Program-made: the position numbers and the translations under genes
The notes under the pieces: generated by a model
Database searches by the model: none
The model's input: the letters and a program-made list of their open reading frames with translations, nothing else
What the model was told of the DNA's origin: nothing
Source of the DNA: JBCBEX01 sp038528235
GTDB taxonomy: Bacteria; Bacteroidota; Rhodothermia; Rhodothermales; Rubricoccaceae
Length of the DNA stretch: 6,695 nucleotides
Assembly: GCA_038528235.1 (NCBI GenBank)
Contig: JBCBEX010000137.1
Coordinates: forward strand, 1-6,695
Reading direction: 5' to 3'
In this document: in pieces, positions 1 to 5,741 of the stretch
Position numbering within the stretch: position 1 is the first letter of the stretch
Layout of the letters: every line of letters begins with the position of its first letter

Positions 1-900
1 GGGAGTGGCGCCGAGGGCCGGCTGACGAAGCAAGACGTGCTCGCCTACCTGGAGCAGCGGGGCAGCGCGCCCGCGCAGGCGGCTCCTGTCTCAGCAGCCC
101 CCGTGGCGCAGCCCGTCGCGAAGGCAGCCCCGGTGTCAGCACCCCGGCTGGCCGCCCAACCCGTCGCGGCCTCGGGCGATGGCGGCTCGCGCGTGGAGGT
201 GATCAAGATGGACCGCATGCGGCAGCTCATCGCCGAGCACATGACGCGCTCCAAGGCGACGAGTGCGCACGTCACCTCCTTCGCCGAGATTGATGTCACC
301 AACCTCGTCACGCTGCGCGAGCGCCAGAAGCAGGCCTTCCAGCAGCGCGAGGGCGTCAAGCTTACCTACACCCCCTTCTTCGTCAAGGCGTCCGTCGACG
401 CGCTCCGGAGCCACCCGCTCCTCAACGCCTCGGTGCAGGGCAAGGAGGTCATCGTCAAGAAAGACTTCCACATCGGCATCGCGGTGGCCATCGGGACGAA
501 GGGGCTGCTCGTGCCCATCGTGCGCGACGCGGGACAGAAGAACGTCGCGGGCCTTGCCCAAGCCGTCGCCGACCTCGCCACGCGCGCCCGCAACAAGCAA
601 CTGCTCCCGGACGAGCTCCAGGGTGGCACGTTCACCGTGACCAACGTCGGCTCGCTCGGCTCGCTCATGGGCACGCCGATCATCAACCAGCCTCAGGTGG
701 CCATCCTCTCCCCGGGCGCGATCACCAAGCGGCCGGTGGTGGTGGAGGACCCCACGCTGGGCGACGTGATCGCCATCCGGCACATGATGTACGTGTCGCT
801 CTCCTACGACCACCGCATCATCGACGGCGCGATGGCAGCCTCGTTCCTGCGCGCCTACCGGGCGACCATTGAGACGCTCGATCCGAACGGCGAGGTCTAG
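1..900 (+). CDS. 2-oxo-acid dehydrogenase E2 acyltransferase, 3' part (5' end outside window)
   Basis: This is the dihydrolipoyl acyltransferase (E2) core of a pyruvate, branched-chain or other 2-oxo-acid dehydrogenase complex. It transfers the acyl group from lipoyl-lysine to CoA in the cytoplasm. The frame is open from base 1, so the gene is cut by the window edge; 299 codons and a TAG stop remain. Residues 1-20 match the end of a peripheral E3/E1-binding domain (GRLTKQDVLAYL). An Ala/Pro-rich flexible linker follows at about 22-62, then the catalytic domain. The catalytic motif DHRIIDG is intact, with His271 and Asp275 of the partial protein. The motifs GGTFTVTNVGSLGS and GTPIINQPQVAIL are typical of the family. 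The lipoyl domain lies upstream of the window. The sequence leans towards the branched-chain/pyruvate type rather than the 2-oxoglutarate type, but substrate cannot be assigned with confidence, so no symbol is given. Confidence 0.95.
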   Translation, partial: GSGAEGRLTKQDVLAYLEQRGSAPAQAAPVSAAPVAQPVAKAAPVSAPRLAAQPVAASGDGGSRVEVIKMDRMRQLIAEHMTRSKATSAHVTSFAEIDVTNLVTLRERQKQAFQQREGVKLTYTPFFVKASVDALRSHPLLNASVQGKEVIVKKDFHIGIAVAIGTKGLLVPIVRDAGQKNVAGLAQAVADLATRARNKQLLPDELQGGTFTVTNVGSLGSLMGTPIINQPQVAILSPGAITKRPVVVEDPTLGDVIAIRHMMYVSLSYDHRIIDGAMAASFLRAYRATIETLDPNGEV

Positions 901-924
901 CGCGGCAGGCTCTTGTTCGACGGC

Positions 925-956
925 GGCGGCATCGGGGGACGGCTCCCGGTGCCGCT
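925..956 (+). terminator. putative hairpin terminator after the E2 gene
   Basis: Two 12-nt arms (925-936 and 945-956) pair along their full length, with two G-T wobbles, around an 8-nt loop. The hairpin starts 24 bp after the E2 stop. A short T-biased stretch (ATTTCT, 961-966) follows after four bases rather than directly, so this is a weak match to a classical intrinsic terminator. It is still the best candidate for the end of the E2 transcript. Confidence 0.45.
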
Positions 957-999
957 CGCTATTTCTGCCCGTCGGTGGGTGAGAAGGCCAAGGGGCGGG

Positions 1000-1005
1000 T
1001 AGAAT
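1000..1005 (+). promoter_or_regulatory. possible -10 element (TAGAAT) upstream of the S41 protease gene
   Basis: TAGAAT lies 124 bp before the chosen start of the protease gene, after the putative E2 terminator. The surrounding octamer GTAGAATC recurs upstream of the methyltransferase gene (4177-4184), each time followed by (C)GGT. No convincing -35 element is seen at the usual spacing, and the Bacteroidota-type TAnnTTTG box is absent. This is a weak, position-based suggestion. Confidence 0.2.
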
Positions 1006-1123
1006 CCGGTCCATACGGATCCTCCCGGCGGGCTGTCGGGTGTCACGCGCCCGCTTCGTTGAATCTCCATCGCCGCTCCGTTCGGATCGCCGTCCCATTC
1101 GAGCCGCTACTCCTCTGCCTGTT

Positions 1124-2797
1124 ATGCGCGCTGCCTCCCGCCCTCGCCCGCTGCACCTCCTGGCCCTCGTGCTCGCGCTCGGCGTGGGCGCTCTGATCGG
1201 GATCGGCTTCGCCTACGGCGACGACTTCTTCGCCATGAAGAAGAACTTCACCATCTTCGGTGAGCTGTACGAGGAGCTCGCCACGGGCTACGTCGACCCC
1301 GTCGATCCCGAGCGGATGATGCGCGCGGGCATCGAGGCCATGCTGGAAACGCTCGACCCGTATACCGTCTTCATCGACGAGGCGGCTAACGAGGACATCG
1401 ACATCGTGACGCGCGGGCGCTACGGCGGCGTAGGCGTGACGGTGAGCCTACGCGGCGAGCGCTTCACGGTCGTGGACGTGGTCGAAGGCTACAGCGCTGC
1501 CGAGGTGGGCATGCGCCCCGGCGACACCATCCTGAGCGTCGACGGGACGCCCGTGTCCGAGTTCGCGCAGGACGACCTTCGGGCGCTGCTGCGCGGTACG
1601 CCGGGCACGACCGTTGACCTCAGCGTCGAGCGCGAGGGCGAGCCGGGCGCACTGGCATTCACGCTCACCCGCGCCGAGATTCAGCTCAAAAACGTGACGC
1701 ACTCCGGTTTCCTCGGGGGCGAGGCGGCGGGCGTGGGCTACGTGCGTCTTGAGCGCTTCGCGCGCACCGCCGCCAGCGAAGTTGAGGACGCCGTCGCGAC
1801 GATGCAGGCCGAAGGCACGCTCTCCGGGCTCGTGCTCGACCTGCGCGGCAACCGGGGCGGGCTGCTCGACCAGGCCGTGGATATCGTCGGTCACTTCGTG
1901 CCGCAGGGATCAGTGGTGGTGTCCACGCGCGGGCGGGCCGCCGAGAGTGAGCGCGTCTACCGCAGCGAGGCGGCGCCCATCGCGCCCGACGTGCCGCTCG
2001 TGGTGCTCGTGGACGGCGTGAGCGCCTCCGCGAGCGAGATCGTGGCGGGCGCCCTCCAGGACCACGACCGCGCCGTCGTCCTCGGCGAGACGACCTTCGG
2101 CAAGGGCCTCGTGCAGATCATCCGCCCGCTGCCCTACAACACGTCGCTCAAGATGACGACCTCGAAGTACTACATCCCCAGCGGGCGCAGCATCCAGAGC
2201 GTCACCTACTGGCGCGACGAGGCTGGCGGCCACGCCGACGAGGTGCCCGACTCGCTGCGCCGCGCCTTCGAGACGCTCGGCGGCCGGACCGTCTTCGACG
2301 GCCAGGGCATCAACCCTGACATCGAGGCGAGCCTCGGGCCAGTGAGCGAGCTCGAAGAGGCGCTGGTGCGGCGCGCGGCGTTCTTCCGCTTCGCCAACCG
2401 CTTCGCTGCCGAGACGCCGACGCTGCCGACTGGCTTCGCCGTGGACGACGCGCTGCTGGCCCGCTTCCGCGCCTTCGTAGACGCCGAGGACATCGCCTAC
2501 GAGACGCGCGCCGAGCGCATGCTCGCCGAACTCGTCGCCGACCTGGACGAGGCGGGCTACGACGCCACCGACGACGAGGTCGCCGACCTCCGCGCCGAGT
2601 TGATCGACGAGAAAGAGGCCGATTTCGAGCGCCACGCGCCGCGCCTCCGCGAGCGGCTGCGCCAGGAGATCCTCTCGCGCTACGTCGGGCAGCCCGCGCA
2701 GGTGGCTACTTCGCTCGGCACCGACCCGCAGCTACGGCAGGCCGTGGCTGTCCTCGACGATCGCGCGCGGTACCGGAGCGTGCTCGCACCGCGCTAG
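1124..2797 (+). CDS. S41 family carboxyl-terminal processing peptidase with PDZ domain
   Basis: This is a membrane-anchored periplasmic serine protease of the CtpA/Prc family, which cleaves proteins near their C-termini. The ATG at 1124 gives 557 residues. It is preferred over an in-frame GTG at 1040 because it is followed directly by a basic stretch and one hydrophobic segment (about residues 10-31), a classic signal anchor. The 28 residues added by the GTG start look non-coding. A PDZ domain spans about 96-180 (YGGVGVTV, GMRPGDTILSVDG). The S41 core spans about 190-380, with GYVRLERF and VLDLRGNRGG. The catalytic Ser302 is the middle serine of SASASE, and Lys327 in TFGKGLVQ lies 25 residues later, the spacing found in E. 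coli Prc. The acidic, helical C-terminal extension of about 150 residues has no recognised domain. The natural substrate cannot be inferred, and neither neighbour is an obvious partner. Confidence 0.93.
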   Translation: MRAASRPRPLHLLALVLALGVGALIGIGFAYGDDFFAMKKNFTIFGELYEELATGYVDPVDPERMMRAGIEAMLETLDPYTVFIDEAANEDIDIVTRGRYGGVGVTVSLRGERFTVVDVVEGYSAAEVGMRPGDTILSVDGTPVSEFAQDDLRALLRGTPGTTVDLSVEREGEPGALAFTLTRAEIQLKNVTHSGFLGGEAAGVGYVRLERFARTAASEVEDAVATMQAEGTLSGLVLDLRGNRGGLLDQAVDIVGHFVPQGSVVVSTRGRAAESERVYRSEAAPIAPDVPLVVLVDGVSASASEIVAGALQDHDRAVVLGETTFGKGLVQIIRPLPYNTSLKMTTSKYYIPSGRSIQSVTYWRDEAGGHADEVPDSLRRAFETLGGRTVFDGQGINPDIEASLGPVSELEEALVRRAAFFRFANRFAAETPTLPTGFAVDDALLARFRAFVDAEDIAYETRAERMLAELVADLDEAGYDATDDEVADLRAELIDEKEADFERHAPRLRERLRQEILSRYVGQPAQVATSLGTDPQLRQAVAVLDDRARYRSVLAPR

Positions 2798-2833
2798 AGA
2801 CTGGGCAGGTGACGCGACGGTGTGGAGAACGGG

Positions 2834-2861
2834 CCGCGCCGTAGCTTGCGCCTCGGTTTTT
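2834..2861 (+). terminator. weak candidate terminator between the protease and TauE genes
   Basis: CCGCGC (2834-2839) can pair with GCG and CGG at 2848-2850 and 2854-2856, leaving a 3-nt bulge and an 8-nt loop. Five T residues (2857-2861) follow immediately. The T-run supports termination after the protease gene, but the stem is short and interrupted. The two genes may instead be co-transcribed, since the gap is only 86 bp. Confidence 0.25.
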
Positions 2862-2883
2862 CGCCCTACCTGTCCGTTGCTCC

Positions 2884-3726
2884 GTGGATCCGCTGCACAT
2901 CGTCCTGCTCCTCGTCACCGGAGCAATTGGCGGATTCATCGCCGGGCTGATCGGGATCGGGGGCGGGGTGATCTTCGGCCCCGTGTTCTTCTTCTACTTC
3001 CGCGCGATCGGTGTGGACGAGGCCATCCTGACACCGCTTGTGTTGGGGACGAGCCTGTTCTGTACGCTGGCGGCCTCGGCAGCGGGCACGGTGAGCCAAC
3101 TCAAGAAGGACGGCGTGCACCGCCGGGTGGCGCTCGCGACGGGGGGCTGCGCGGCGGTGGCGGTGTTTCTGATGTCGCGGTTCGTGACTACCCAGCCGTG
3201 GTACGACGCGCGGGCGTTCCAGGTCGTGCTGGGCGTGGTGCTGCTCGTGGTGGTGGTGCGGATGCTGCGCAAGAGCTGGCAGAGCCGTCGGGGGGTGGCG
3301 CCCGCGGTCGAGGGCGATGAGCGGACGACGCTGCCCTTCCTCGGCGGGACAGGCCTCGCGGCGGGCTCGCTCGCGGCGGCGGCGGGCGTGGGCGGCGGTG
3401 TGATCCTCGTGCCCGCCTACAACAGCCTCGTGCGGCTGCCGCTGCAACGCGCCGTCGGCACCTCGACGGCTACCATCGTGCTGATCTCGCTCATGGGCGT
3501 GGCGACGTACGCGTACCTCGGGCTCGGTGCCGACACGCCGTCTACGGCCATCGGCTATGTCGATGTCGGACGGGGCCTGCTGCTGGCGCTGCCGACGATG
3601 CTCACTGCCCGCCTCGGCGTGAAGGCGGTCTATCGGCTCAACGTCAACGTCGTCCGGCTCGCCTTCGCAACGTTCGCAGCCTTCGTGGCGCTACGGCTGC
3701 TGTGGGAGGCGATGACGGCAGCCTGA
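2884..3726 (+). CDS. TauE/SafE family membrane protein (putative anion/sulfite exporter)
   Basis: This is a 280-residue integral membrane protein of the TauE/SafE family. Members are linked to export of sulfite, sulfonates or other organic anions, but most are uncharacterised. The internal two-fold repeat of the family is clear: GLIGIGGGVIFGP at 21-33 and AAAGVGGGVILVP at 165-177, each starting a hydrophobic bundle. By eye there are about eight membrane segments, at roughly 4-24, 47-67, 82-100, 112-127, 151-178, 190-212, 228-242 and 257-273. A charged loop at about 129-149 joins the halves. GTG at 2884 is chosen because it puts the first membrane helix at the N-terminus; no Shine-Dalgarno motif precedes it. 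The gene lies 86 bp after the protease gene and converges on the dodecin gene. No sulfur-metabolism gene is present to fix its substrate. Confidence 0.9.
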   Translation: MDPLHIVLLLVTGAIGGFIAGLIGIGGGVIFGPVFFFYFRAIGVDEAILTPLVLGTSLFCTLAASAAGTVSQLKKDGVHRRVALATGGCAAVAVFLMSRFVTTQPWYDARAFQVVLGVVLLVVVVRMLRKSWQSRRGVAPAVEGDERTTLPFLGGTGLAAGSLAAAAGVGGGVILVPAYNSLVRLPLQRAVGTSTATIVLISLMGVATYAYLGLGADTPSTAIGYVDVGRGLLLALPTMLTARLGVKAVYRLNVNVVRLAFATFAAFVALRLLWEAMTAA

Positions 3727-3775
3727 GCGTCCCCATTGAAATCGCTCTCGTGTACATCGCCCTCGTGCAAATGGA

Positions 3776-3805
3776 CGCGCCCCGATCCTGTAGGACCGAG
3801 GCGCG
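3776..3805. terminator. strong GC-rich hairpin between convergent TauE and dodecin genes
   Basis: Arms 3776-3789 (CGCGCCCCGATCCT) and 3792-3805 (AGGACCGAGGCGCG) pair at 12 of 14 positions around a tight centre (TGTA in practice). The hairpin lies 50 bp after the TauE stop and about 50 bp beyond the dodecin stop on the other strand, where a bidirectional terminator is expected. Neither side has a real T-run; the minus-strand side has only TCCATTTG. The position is persuasive, the mechanism less so. Confidence 0.5.
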
Positions 3806-3826
3806 GGGGTATGGCTCTGGGGTGGT

Positions 3827-3851
3827 GGTTCTGAGGCTGTAGCTCAGAACC
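3827..3851. terminator. 9-bp perfect hairpin just after the dodecin stop
   Basis: GGTTCTGAG (3827-3835) and CTCAGAACC (3843-3851) are perfect inverted repeats around a 7-nt loop. The hairpin ends 6 bp from the dodecin stop codon, so it would fold at the 3' end of the dodecin mRNA. No T-tract follows on either strand. It may act as a terminator together with the hairpin at 3776-3805, or protect the 3' end. Confidence 0.45.
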
Positions 3852-3857
3852 GAAGGC

Positions 3858-4082
3858 TCAGTCGCCGCCGGCGTCGTCGCCGTGGTTGACGACGAACGTC
3901 ACCTTGCAGTGCGTGCGGAACATGTGAGTGCCATCGTCGCCGACCTCGATCTCGAAGGACTCGACCCACACGTGGCGGATGTTCTTGATGGTGCGGCCCG
4001 CTTCGCGGATGGCGTTTTGGGCCGCGTCGTCGAAGCTGACGGTGGATTGCGAGGAGACCTCAATGGTCTTAGCGATGGACAT
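3858..4082 (-). CDS. dodecin family flavin-binding protein
   Basis: Dodecins are very small proteins that assemble into hollow dodecamers and bind flavins (sometimes CoA as well), buffering free flavin in the cytoplasm. The product is 74 residues, close to the family norm of about 65-75. It shows the expected beta-alpha-beta-beta pattern: MSIAKTIEVSSQS, then an SFDDAAQNAI helix, TIKNIRHVWVE, and a final FRTHCKVTFVV strand. Trp39 sits where the flavin-stacking tryptophan of the family lies. The acidic, glycine-rich tail (GDDAGGD) is short and probably disordered. The minus-strand ATG at 4082-4080 is the natural family start. The gene converges on the TauE gene and diverges from the methyltransferase gene; it is probably monocistronic. 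Its 5' region holds a 12-bp palindrome and a bulged hairpin. Confidence 0.93.
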   Translation of the reverse strand: MSIAKTIEVSSQSTVSFDDAAQNAIREAGRTIKNIRHVWVESFEIEVGDDGTHMFRTHCKVTFVVNHGDDAGGD

Positions 4083-4120
4083 AGCAGGAGAGGACTGGTG
4101 TGAGCGAAAAATGAGCGCCA

Positions 4121-4132
4121 GGAAGCGCTTCC
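4121..4132. promoter_or_regulatory. 12-bp perfect palindrome in the dodecin upstream region
   Basis: GGAAGCGCTTCC is fully self-complementary and lies 39-50 bp upstream of the dodecin ATG. Its size and position fit an operator for a dimeric regulator. No regulator gene is in the window and no known operator consensus is recognised, so a role is only suggested. Confidence 0.3.
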
Positions 4133-4140
4133 GAAGACAT

Positions 4141-4165
4141 GGTGCCTAGCCTACGGGCTAGCGCC
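4141..4165. repeat. bulged inverted repeat between dodecin and methyltransferase genes
   Basis: GGTGC (4141-4145) pairs with GCGCC (4161-4165), including one G-T pair. After a bulged C, TAGCC (4147-4151) pairs with GGCTA (4156-4160) around the loop TACG. Alternatively CTAGCC/GGCTAG forms a perfect 6-bp stem. It could be a leader structure of the dodecin transcript or a divergent-promoter element. No poly-T supports a terminator. Confidence 0.4.
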
Positions 4166-4177
4166 CTAAAATCCAAG

Positions 4178-4183
4178 TAGAAT
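4178..4183 (+). promoter_or_regulatory. possible -10 element (TAGAAT) for the methyltransferase gene
   Basis: TAGAAT lies 90 bp before the methyltransferase ATG and upstream of the tandem repeats. It is embedded in the octamer GTAGAATC also found before the protease gene (999-1006). No -35 match is visible at standard spacing. If real, the whole repeat array would be in the mRNA leader. Confidence 0.2.
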
Positions 4184-4217
4184 CGGTTTGGACGAGCGGG
4201 AACGGGCACGTTGCTTG

Positions 4218-4265
4218 CGTCCACACGTCCACACGTCCACACGTCCACACGTCCACACGTCCACA
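4218..4265. repeat. six perfect tandem copies of an 8-bp unit (CGTCCACA)
   Basis: The unit CGTCCACA repeats six times without a mismatch over 48 bp, and the array ends 2 bp before the ATG of the methyltransferase gene. Copy number of such short perfect arrays often changes by replication slippage. Because the unit is not a multiple of three, a change in copy number would alter leader length. It would also break the frame from the upstream in-frame TTG (4211), which is joined to the ATG only at copy numbers divisible by three. The sequence shows the array; any regulatory role is inferred. Confidence 0.97.
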
Positions 4266-4267
4266 CC

Positions 4268-4903
4268 ATGTGCACCGCCGTCCGCTCCGGCCTCTACGCT
4301 CGTTTCTTCGCTGGCTGCATGCACCGCGCCGACGGTACCGACCAACGGCTCTACGGGGACCGCAAGCAGAGCCTGCTCGGCGCTCTACGTGGTACGGTCG
4401 TCGAGATCGGAGCCGGTGCGGGGCCGAACGCGCGCTACCTCGCAGCGGGCACGCGCTGGGTCGCCGTCGAGCCGAACGTGCACATGCACCCCTACCTCCA
4501 AGAGCAGGCCGACGAGTTCGGTCTCGACGTACGCCCCGAGGTGGGCGTGGCCGAAGCGCTGCCCGTGGACGACGCAAGCGCTGATGCGGTCGTGAGCACG
4601 CTCGTGCTCTGCTCCGTGGACGACGTGGCACAGACGCTTGCCGAGGTGCGGCGCGTACTCAAGCCGGGCGGCCGGTTCGTGTTCATCGAGCACGTTGCGG
4701 CTCAGCGGGGAACGGTGCGGCGGGGGGCGCAGCGGGTGTTCCGTCGTCCGTGGGGCTGGGTGGCCGATGGCTGCCGCCCCGACCGCGAGACGGGGCTGGC
4801 CATCGAGGCGGCAGGCTTCGCGTCATTGGACCTGGAGCGCTTCGACGCCGACCTGCCGTTCAACCTCGTCACGCCGCACATCGCCGGGGTGGCGGTGCGG
4901 TGA
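4268..4903 (+). CDS. METTL7-like class I SAM-dependent methyltransferase
   Basis: This is a 211-residue class I methyltransferase (Methyltransf_11 type). Motif I is VVEIGAGAGPN (44-54), and the ribose-binding acid is Glu68 in VAVEPN. The later signatures TLVLCSV, VLKPGG, FIEHVAA, a WxxxxDGC-type motif and the ending VTPHIAGVAVR closely follow animal METTL7 (TMT1) proteins, some of which methylate thiols on small molecules. Unlike those, it has no N-terminal membrane anchor, so it is probably cytosolic. Its substrate is unknown. The ATG at 4268 starts right after the tandem repeats. An in-frame TTG at 4211 would add 19 residues, mostly repeat-encoded (TRPHVHTS twice), and is less likely. Codons 171-211 and the stop are duplicated at 5789-5916, beyond the two-gene cassette that follows. 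No ribosome binding site is visible. Confidence 0.9.
   Translation: MCTAVRSGLYARFFAGCMHRADGTDQRLYGDRKQSLLGALRGTVVEIGAGAGPNARYLAAGTRWVAVEPNVHMHPYLQEQADEFGLDVRPEVGVAEALPVDDASADAVVSTLVLCSVDDVAQTLAEVRRVLKPGGRFVFIEHVAAQRGTVRRGAQRVFRRPWGWVADGCRPDRETGLAIEAAGFASLDLERFDADLPFNLVTPHIAGVAVR
4776..4903 (+). repeat. left copy of a 128-bp direct repeat (methyltransferase 3' end)
   Basis: This stretch matches 5789-5916 at 118 of 128 positions without gaps, by hand alignment, and ends exactly at the stop codon in both copies. It is the functional 3' end of the methyltransferase gene. Sequence beyond the stop is unrelated in the two copies, and the left boundary fades near a shared GATGG. Confidence 0.95.
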
Positions 4904-4965
4904 GGGGTGCTGAATGCAACCGCAGAGTGAGGCAACAGTACCTTGAGCAAGCAACAATACCATCT

Positions 4966-5235
4966 ATGGACAAACTCCTTGAAGGGCTCAAAGCCCAGAC
5001 ATGGCCTACCCCAGTCGCGGGCTGGAAGGTAGAGCGCGGCCTCGATGCCACCGATGACGAGGCCGTGTGGGTGTGGGCTACCCTCGAGAACGACGGTGTG
5101 GCCTACGCGACCATTGCTGAGATGCGCGAGCAGATCCGGTCGCTCGCTATGGAAGTCGTGCCATCAGTAGCCTGGGCATACGTCCGGTTCCGCACGGCCT
5201 CTGAGGTCGGAAATGTGCACGAGGTGGAAGTATGA
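4966..5235 (+). CDS. small Trp-rich protein of unknown function, partner of HEPN-like gene
   Basis: The 89-residue product is not recognised by name. It has five tryptophans (13, 20, 35, 37, 70). An apparent strand VWVWATLE (34-41), a helix of about 49-64 and a second strand WAYVRFRTAS (70-79) suggest a small alpha/beta fold. No nucleotidyltransferase GSxxxG signature, helix-turn-helix, signal peptide or membrane segment is visible. The ATG at 4966 is chosen; a GTG at 4927 would add 13 residues. The stop overlaps the next start as ATGA, which implies translational coupling and a joint function with the HEPN-like protein. A role as antitoxin or regulatory partner is inferred only from this arrangement. 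Base composition is lower in GC than the flanking genes, most clearly just upstream (28 of 60 bases G/C at 4921-4980), consistent with recent acquisition. Confidence 0.75.
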   Translation: MDKLLEGLKAQTWPTPVAGWKVERGLDATDDEAVWVWATLENDGVAYATIAEMREQIRSLAMEVVPSVAWAYVRFRTASEVGNVHEVEV

Positions 5236-5741
5236 GCCTGCACGGCGATCTGCTGGACCAGGCTTTTCTTCTCGCGCGCAAAGAGCCGCGGAGGCCGAAG
5301 CAGGCTAGCCTCAGAAGAGCAGTATCGACCGCCTACTACGCGATGTTCCACCTCCTCACTGAGGAGTCAGCGCGTCTCATGGTAAGCGGAAATGCCCGAG
5401 CCTCGTTGCGTCTCTGCGTCCGACGAGCCCACGACCACGCTGATATGAAGAGCGTTGCCCGGCAGTTCGCTGAAGGTGGGTTATCGCGAAAGATCGAACC
5501 TGGGCTAAACGGGCAGGCGATACCGGTATCGCTTCGGGGTGTAGCAAAGGCCTTTGTTGACCTTCAGGAGGCTCGTCACGAGGCTGACTACGACGTGTCC
5601 CGCACCTTCACACGAGCGGAGGTTGTAACACTCCTTGAACAAGTGGCGCAGGCCCTCGAGGACTGGCGTGCCGTCAGAGGAAGCCTTCCCGCGGACGCTT
5701 TCCTAGTCGCCTTGCTGACACTGCGTTCAATGAAAGGGTAG
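5232..5741 (+). CDS. HEPN-like domain protein, putative toxin or defence component
   Basis: The 169-residue, mostly helical protein resembles HEPN domain proteins, common in toxin-antitoxin and anti-phage systems. The N-terminal part has LRRAVSTAYYAMFHLL (27-42), the typical first HEPN helix pattern with its YYAMFH core. RHEADYD (115-121) sits in a later helix, where HEPN families carry their conserved Arg. The canonical RNase motif R-X4-6-H is not evident, since no His follows Arg115 at the right distance; ribonuclease activity should not be assumed. An amphipathic helix at about 128-146 and a hydrophobic tail (FLVALL) complete the fold. It overlaps the 89-residue gene by four bases (ATGA), so the pair is probably one operon. 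Its G+C (about 58% in sampled lines) is below the roughly 70% of flanking genes. Family membership is judged from the pattern alone. Confidence 0.75.
   Translation: MSLHGDLLDQAFLLARKEPRRPKQASLRRAVSTAYYAMFHLLTEESARLMVSGNARASLRLCVRRAHDHADMKSVARQFAEGGLSRKIEPGLNGQAIPVSLRGVAKAFVDLQEARHEADYDVSRTFTRAEVVTLLEQVAQALEDWRAVRGSLPADAFLVALLTLRSMKG

Noticed and set aside
136..1098. Long minus-strand open frame (320 codons) opposite the E2 gene
   Set aside because: The product is an Arg/His/Asp-rich composition typical of the antisense of high-GC genes, with no recognisable domain. The plus strand carries a clear E2 protein.
1910..2635. Minus-strand open frame (241 codons) inside the protease gene
   Set aside because: Antisense shadow of a gene with intact catalytic Ser/Lys and PDZ motifs; the translation is low-complexity Arg/Ala/Val/Gly/His.
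3741..3770. Imperfect 15-bp direct repeat (ATCGCtCTCGTG / ATCGCcCTCGTG)
   Set aside because: There are only two copies with three mismatches and no link to a gene boundary or hairpin. It is probably chance or slippage and gives no sign of CRISPR or an attachment site.
4143..4174. Minus-strand TTGGAT with 17-bp spacing to TAGGCT as a sigma-70-like dodecin promoter
   Set aside because: Each hexamer matches its consensus at only about three positions and the stretch overlaps the bulged hairpin, so the match is not better than chance.
4158..4631. Minus-strand frame including VDVWTCGR repeats from the tandem array
   Set aside because: The repeat peptide only reflects the 8-bp array read antisense. 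The rest opposes the SAM-binding core of the methyltransferase and is Arg-rich shadow sequence.
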